Assembly (NCBI GenBank): GCA_002104905.1
Contig: MCFE01000687.1
Coordinates: forward strand, 1 to 44,998
From: Basidiobolus meristosporus CBS 931.73
Lineage: Eukaryota > Basidiobolomycota > Basidiobolomycetes > Basidiobolales > Basidiobolaceae
Reading direction: 5' to 3'
DNA: 44,998 bases
Numbering within the stretch: position 1 is the first letter of the stretch; the number at the start of each line of letters is the position of its first letter. The position numbers and the translations under genes are program-made. The notes below the pieces were generated by a model. The model was not told the origin of the DNA. It made no database searches and was given only the letters and a program-made list of their open reading frames with translations. Below are positions 40,514-44,998 of this stretch, in pieces.

Positions 40514-41470
40514 ATGAATGTTGCTCGCTCGCCACCTATTTCATACCCCCAACGTGTGTCTTCCCTTCAACACCTTCATCTCGAGTTGAACAAAGAGCGA
40601 CTCTCGTTGCTAGACGAAATCAACGAACTTAAAAGAATCAGTTTATCCCAGACAACTCGAAATGCCAGAATCACGGAAAGTGGTACTTATGTCGAGGAAA
40701 GGGCGGGGGTATGCAACAGCAGAACTAACAGCCCAAGATACTTGTCGAACGCCTCACCCATAATGGAGGAAACGGGCGAACTCAGCGAAGACGTAGATAG
40801 CTTCAATACTCGTAGTGATGAGAGTATCCATGTAAACATGTACATCCCTTATCCAATTCCCAAGAATAATGGCATCTCCCCGTACTCGAGGATCCAGCCC
40901 TCAATGGCTGATGACAGCCCTGTCTTCAAAGGCACTCTTTACAAGTTAGGGAGAAACCGCCAGTGGCAGGAGCGCGAATTCCGCACCGATGGATTTCTTC
41001 TTGTTTGCCTAACGACCAAGAAGATTAAAGTCAATCCAGGTAGTGTGTTGTTGGCCAGCTACACCACCGCAGAAGATCCCGAGCTGCTTGCCCATTTCTA
41101 CCCGACTAGTCCACCATTACCTCGTATATCACACCCCCTGATCGCAACTGCTTGCATAGGGGGGAAAACCCCCGATCATGGTCAATACGTTGACTTTTAT
41201 CAGCCACCGAAGTGGATCATTCCTCTGAGTGATGTGTTAGAGGTGACCTTATTGACACGTAACCGCTACAAGATGAAAAAATGCTTTGTAATCCACACAT
41301 CAGAACGGAAGTACATCCTTCGAGCACGAACTGAGATGGAAACCAACTGTTGGCTCTATCTACTAAGACGCACGCTCCTTAGCCAGTTGCCAAGTTTATC
41401 GAACTACGGCTCGTCTGGTTCCTCCAATCTTCGCCTCTCACAGCTTCCCTGCAACGAGAGCAGGAATTGA
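40514..41470 (+). CDS. PH-domain protein
   Basis: From the first in-frame ATG at 40514 the product has 318 aa. The N-terminal half is serine- and asparagine-rich with a short possible coiled coil ('LQHLHLELNKERLSLLDEIN'). From about residue 138 comes a pleckstrin-homology domain: 'FKGTLYKLGRNRQWQEREF', 'WIIPLSDVLEVTL', 'KKCFVIHTSERKYILRARTE' and the C-terminal helix 'METNCWLYLLRRTLL' with the near-invariant tryptophan. A long insert (about 60 residues) separates the early strands. PH domains bind phosphoinositides or proteins at membranes. The start is uncertain because the frame is open upstream and an exon may be missing. It is convergent with the acyltransferase gene. Confidence 0.82.
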   Translation: MNVARSPPISYPQRVSSLQHLHLELNKERLSLLDEINELKRISLSQTTRNARITESGTYVEERAGVCNSRTNSPRYLSNASPIMEETGELSEDVDSFNTRSDESIHVNMYIPYPIPKNNGISPYSRIQPSMADDSPVFKGTLYKLGRNRQWQEREFRTDGFLLVCLTTKKIKVNPGSVLLASYTTAEDPELLAHFYPTSPPLPRISHPLIATACIGGKTPDHGQYVDFYQPPKWIIPLSDVLEVTLLTRNRYKMKKCFVIHTSERKYILRARTEMETNCWLYLLRRTLLSQLPSLSNYGSSGSSNLRLSQLPCNESRN

Positions 41471-41730
41471 TTCGTAGTCTGTGGAACGTCCTATGTACTA
41501 TTTAATAGACCTTGTATACGTAATTGATGAATAACAGGTACCCAGCCTGTAGCGTTCATCGAGGCAGCTTCGGTTCCATGTACATAGCACTCAGCATTGT
41601 ATTAAAATGGCTTTATTATTAGTGAGAATGAATGCATTCTTTACAAGCTAGTAAAAGTTGGTTTTATCTAAATCAAAGATGTATCTACGTATATTCATCG
41701 GATTGTGCTGGAGTGGTTTTCGCCTTGGCC
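41471..41730. other. Convergent 3' intergenic region
   Basis: 260 bp between two convergent genes, AT-rich, with no ORF of note. Confidence 0.5.
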
Positions 41731-43005
41731 TTAAAGCTTTACATACCACTTCTTGTAGTCCATCAGGTATGCGATTGGCACGTACACAAGGAGGGCCCAC
41801 ACAAGAGACCATATCAAGCTAGCAAGATGGGCAGGCAGCCAGGAAGCAAAAACCACGCTATATATCACATTGTATAGGTTTGACATCCCATTACGGCTTC
41901 CATGTCCGCTGTAGGGAACGGGTATGGAGAAGAAGATGCTGGCGAGGTTCTCCGAGAGCACATACAGGAACAGCGGATTCTTACCAACCACTACAAACAT
42001 ATTGAAAAGGTGGGCTATAGGGCGGATCGGAGATTGCAGGAGATTCTTAATATCGATCAAGAAGATGAAGATAGCCAGCAAAAGGATGGATATGCCGCCA
42101 GTCAGCAGAACAAAGGTTGGTGTCCACAGCGGCTTGGAAATGGGAATCCCGGTATGAATGAATATGGCAAGCACGATTCCAATCAAGGCGATCATGGTGT
42201 AATGGCACACCCTCTTGTACCGGAAAGATTTTTCACTGAACTCGGTGCGATGTTTGACAACGTCAATGCCAACCATCATGCCTATCCAGCAATTGATGCA
42301 TGAGGTGATGGTGGATAGCGAACCTTCTGGGTCAAACGGTAGCTGCTGGTATGTATGAGAAAGCCCGAAGATATTGGTATCGAAGTAGCTTTCAGCAGAG
42401 CATTCGATGGTGAGAATGCCATGCCCACAGCCTGGAACGTTCACTCCGTAAGTCAATGCCAGCCACAACAGCAGGGCACTCAAGGGGAATCCGTATCTGA
42501 GGTAAAGATACTGATAGCGGTTTTTTTCTTGATGACAGGTGATGTAGAGCGCCGTGAGCACCAGATAACAGATTGCCAGCCTTTGGAGCACCCCAGGGAT
42601 TCTCAGAACTCTTGGGAAATCGGGGGAACTGAAAGGAAAGAGGTTCACCCATAAACCAATCAAGAAGATCAATACAAACCGTTTGACAACCTTGATCCAT
42701 AACCTCTTTCCCTCTAGCTTGCCCCGGTTGGCAGCCATAGCCAACGGGATGGCTAATCCCATAATGAAGACAAAATTGGGAAAGATCGCATCAGCCAAGG
42801 TAAAGCCAAACCATTCGGGATGCTCCATGATAGGAAACGGCTCGGGCTGGTAGTTGACCATGATCATGAAAATGATGGTGAACCCACGACAAACATCCAA
42901 CGAAACCAGCCGACCACTTTTTTTAGGTTGCCCAATCGTCTCTTGATTGATTTCGACGCTCGTTTGCTGTGGGTCTTTCCGGTCAAGACTAGCAGGATTA
43001 TCCAT
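41731..43005 (-). CDS. HGSNAT-like transmembrane acyltransferase (DUF5009/heparan-alpha-glucosaminide N-acetyltransferase family)
   Basis: A single-exon gene of 424 aa. After a polar N-terminus it has 'GRLVSLDVCRGFTIIFMIMV' (31-50), 'EHPEWFGFTLADAIFPNFVF' (61-80) followed by IMG, and about ten hydrophobic helices. This is the pattern of the HGSNAT family ('SLD..RG', 'H..W.G.T.AD.VFP.F.FI.G'), where a histidine in the 'H..W' segment takes the acetyl group from acetyl-CoA and passes it across the membrane. H62 is the likely equivalent. In animals the enzyme acetylates heparan sulfate in lysosomes; fungi lack heparan sulfate, so the substrate is unknown, and a vacuolar location is a guess. Nothing in the sequence suggests damage. 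Confidence 0.85.
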   Translation of the reverse strand: MDNPASLDRKDPQQTSVEINQETIGQPKKSGRLVSLDVCRGFTIIFMIMVNYQPEPFPIMEHPEWFGFTLADAIFPNFVFIMGLAIPLAMAANRGKLEGKRLWIKVVKRFVLIFLIGLWVNLFPFSSPDFPRVLRIPGVLQRLAICYLVLTALYITCHQEKNRYQYLYLRYGFPLSALLLWLALTYGVNVPGCGHGILTIECSAESYFDTNIFGLSHTYQQLPFDPEGSLSTITSCINCWIGMMVGIDVVKHRTEFSEKSFRYKRVCHYTMIALIGIVLAIFIHTGIPISKPLWTPTFVLLTGGISILLLAIFIFLIDIKNLLQSPIRPIAHLFNMFVVVGKNPLFLYVLSENLASIFFSIPVPYSGHGSRNGMSNLYNVIYSVVFASWLPAHLASLIWSLVWALLVYVPIAYLMDYKKWYVKL

Positions 43006-43779
43006 CTTGTACGATTTGAAGCGGAAAGGGAAGTTATTTACAATTAGGAGCGTTGAATGGGATGATTCAGCCCATTTATTGAGTTCTAGGCAGAACCTCT
43101 GTTTGTTAATCCCCCGTAGGTCACTGCATTACATAGCATCATAGCCTATAGTATCATTACATAGCATCATAGCCTATAGTACCATTACATGGCATCATAG
43201 CCTATAGTAACATTACTGTTTAATCTCCGTCTCAATCCGTTTCAATTCCTTCTGTGCAGCGCTTTCTGGAGAAGGAAATTTCCCTGGATCCTTCCCTGGA
43301 TCCACCAGGTATAAATATCGAATATCGACAATAATACTACCAGCCATCCTCAAATAAGGCAATGCTCCTTAAGACATACACCTCCGCGATTTTCTGCTTG
43401 GCTTTCACTTTACAGCCATGTTATGGCCATTGGCATTCCCGTCAGACAACCCGGTGGGAATAAGAACCCAAGCCCTGCAGTTGACGACAATGCATCCATG
43501 CCTCACGACCCCCCTAACTAGCCATCTTCCATGATATTTAATTCCAATTATGCCACTTATGCCACCTATGCCCAAACATACTCCTTTTGATTAGGATGCC
43601 TATTGGTCAGCAAGATCTTTCAATAAATCATTAAAAATTTTTGATGGAATTGAGAACTGGTCGAGAAATTTTCTCGTTACTTTGATATCCCCACTAGTTG
43701 CCCCCAGTCATTACTGTTTGTCTGACTTTCAACTTTTATTCGCCAAAGGGGGTCATTCAGGTCACATACGTTAGAAAGC
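43006..43779. promoter_or_regulatory. Divergent promoter region of the acyltransferase and uS12m genes
   Basis: The two genes point away from each other. The region holds a 28-bp tandem repeat (43129-43216), a doubled 'ccctggatcc' near 43282-43300 and no gene. Confidence 0.55.
43129..43216. repeat. Tandem repeat, 28 bp x 3
   Basis: Three copies of a unit beginning TTACATAGCATCATAGCC, with one or two differences each, plus the start of a fourth (TTAC). It lies about 125 bp upstream of the acyltransferase start. Confidence 0.92.
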
Positions 43780-44296
43780 ATGCTTAGCATTGTCAGAAAC
43801 TTCTCCAGACTCTCGGTCCAAACCAGCCGCACTTTGACACCCGTGCTCTCGAGCACCAGCAACACTCAGGTGTTGTTGGGTTGCCGCAAACCTTTCGGCT
43901 CACCATTCCAGCCATATCAACCCATCCAGGTCTGCGCCATGTCCACCCTAAACCAAGTGATTCGCGGGTGCCGCAAGCAAAAGAGCAAGCTGTCCAAGTC
44001 CCCTGCTTTAGAAAAGTCGCCACAGCGCAAGGGTGTGTGTACCAAGGTCTACACCACCAAGCCCAAGAAACCCAATTCTGCGCAACGTAAGGTTGCTCGT
44101 GTTAGACTTACCACCGGAAAGACCATTATCGCGTATATTCCTGGTGAGGGACACAACTTGCAGGAGCATAGTGTTGTACTAGTTCGCGGTGGAAAGGTTC
44201 CCGATTTGCCAGGTGTAAAATATCATTATTATCCGTGGTGCCTTGGATTGCCAAGGCGTTCCCAATAGAACTACCTCCAGATCCAAGTATGGTTAA
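43780..44296 (+). CDS. Mitochondrial ribosomal protein uS12m, with an apparent frameshift near the end
   Basis: The first 50 or so residues are basic and hydroxylated, fitting a mitochondrial targeting peptide. The S12 body follows: '[16 protein letters not shown]', '[20 protein letters not shown]', '[20 protein letters not shown]' and '[20 protein letters not shown]'. S12 lies at the decoding centre of the small subunit. After 'LPGVKYH' the frame goes off ('YYPWCLG') and stops at 44268. One base later in frame the expected '[14 protein letters not shown]' and 'SRSKYG' follow, ending at TAA 44294-44296. One extra T around 44223-44226 would explain this. It is either a sequencing error or a disabling mutation. 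Confidence 0.88.
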
Positions 44297-44381
44297 CAAG
44301 AAAGCCCGCTGAAAAAGAAGGAGAAATAAGCCCAATCTCCACAACTACATTCATGCACTCATTTACAATCAATAAACCATA

Positions 44382-44452
44382 TTCATTCATAGTACGCTTC
44401 ACTATACTGTACTTAGTTCATTCGTAGTACGCTTCACCTATACTGTAACTAG
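44382..44452. repeat. Tandem duplication of about 35 bp
   Basis: TTCATTCATAGTACGCTTCA and the bases after it (44382-44416) are repeated at 44417-44452 with a few differences. It lies just after a poly(A)-like 'aataaa' (44371), in the 3' region of uS12m. Confidence 0.85.
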
Positions 44453-44538
44453 AGGAACTTCGGATAAAAACCTGTGGCGGTTAAGCGATGCGACTAATTT
44501 AAACAATCCTAACTTTAGCTAGACCCAAACATGGATTT

Positions 44539-44998
44539 TTATTTAAACAATCTAAAATCAACTAGACCACCTTGGATTTTTTTGCCGTAGGTCCTTTTGG
44601 CAAAATCCTTGAACAAGAAGGTGAGTGGGATAACATAGCTAGCGTTCAAATACACCGCCCAACGACCCTCGTCACTTGTTAAACAGTCATCCACAAACAA
44701 GTAGCTAAGGGCTAGACTGATTCCAATCACAAATTGGGTGATTTGCATGGAGGTTAGGTATTTCTTACCCGGAAGGGGGAATATCCCAGACAGGTTTTAG
44801 TATGTAGTAGAAAATACATGATGGTATGAATGAATGAAATTAAATACAACGAAGATCCATATAGGCGTGGCACTATGGAGGGTCCCATACCACATGGTGA
44901 TGATTGCCCCGGCATGATGGAAGGTCTGGAAGAAAGGAAGGAGCGGCCGGCCTTGACATGGAAAACAGTGAGCGTCGGTGCACAATTGGACGGGCCTA
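44539..44998 (-). pseudogene. ELO-family fatty-acid elongase, 3' part, with several frameshifts
   Basis: The minus strand encodes the C-terminal half of an ELO condensing enzyme of the endoplasmic reticulum: 'FFQTFHHAGAIITMW' with the catalytic HxxHH-type histidines, 'TPIWIFVVFNF', then in a second frame 'IMYF', in a third 'YYILKPVWDIP', and back in the first 'GKKYLTSMQITQFVIG', ending with a tail at 44539. Four single-base shifts are needed within 460 bp. Three of them lie in short homopolymers (TTT, TTTT, CCCCC), which suggests sequencing error, but decay is possible. The 5' part lies outside the window. Confidence 0.8.

Noticed and set aside
41902-42303. 133-codon ORF antisense to the acyltransferase
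   Set aside because: It lies wholly within a well-supported gene on the other strand and has no recognisable domain.
43129-43216. CRISPR-like array
   Set aside because: The 28-bp units are direct tandem repeats without spacers, in a eukaryotic context.
1-44998. tRNA or rRNA genes
   Set aside because: I saw no cloverleaf with a T-loop/anticodon pattern or rRNA core sequence; a tRNAscan-SE or Infernal run would be needed to exclude them fully.

Overview
The window looks like fungal nuclear DNA, probably from an early-diverging (non-Dikarya) fungus; that placement is an inference. The right end (37.7-45.0 kb) carries ordinary host genes with short GT-AG introns and CTAAC/TACTAAC-like branch sites: a seven-exon S6K/Psk1-type AGC kinase, a four-exon LAMTOR5-like gene, a PH-domain protein, an HGSNAT-like membrane acyltransferase, mitochondrial ribosomal protein uS12m and the 3' part of an ELO fatty-acid elongase. 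These genes use CpG freely. The left 37 kb is almost entirely transposable-element DNA, most of it nearly free of CpG.

The TE block is a nest that can be unpicked from target-site duplications (TSDs). The oldest visible host is a decayed ORF of unknown function ('companion ORF', best copy at 29.7-32.1 kb, minus strand). One relic of it is cut into 5394-6007, 14361-14761 and 27203-27790. The first gap holds a Ty3/gypsy element (6008-14360, two 369-bp LTRs), which holds a PIF/Harbinger-like DNA transposon (9486-12895). The second gap holds a 1.77-kb long-inverted-repeat element (14762-27202, TSD GCGC). That element took a solo copia LTR (15132-15481) and a Ty1/copia element (16873-27185). The copia element in turn took a second Harbinger copy (17144-20357, right end lost, itself holding a 209-bp MITE and a 496-bp solo LTR), a 731-bp foldback element (21364-22094), and, inside its 3' LTR, a 1.18-kb LTR-like element (22437-27027) that holds a third, intact Harbinger copy (22709-26118).

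The Harbinger family is the most interesting system here. Copies 1 and 3 are each exactly 3410 bp, are flanked by 5-bp TSDs (TAATA, TACTA) instead of the family's usual 3 bp, and carry two divergent genes: a DDE_Tnp_4 transposase and a 413-aa partner of no family I recognise. The transposase gene contains no CpG at all, whereas the partner gene is CpG-rich. Comparing the three copies shows C-to-T decay in progress, including one codon read as TGA in one copy and CAA in the other two, best explained by an ancestral CGA.

Further right are a CACTA/Plavaka-like Tnp2 transposase relic (32.3-35.2 kb) divergent from the best companion ORF, more copia debris (35.4-37.0 kb), and then the host genes. 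Two neighbouring host genes, the S6K-like kinase and LAMTOR5, belong to the TORC1 pathway and lie 202 bp apart on the same strand. Frameshifts cluster in the last 800 bp (uS12m and ELO) and could be sequencing errors or gene decay.
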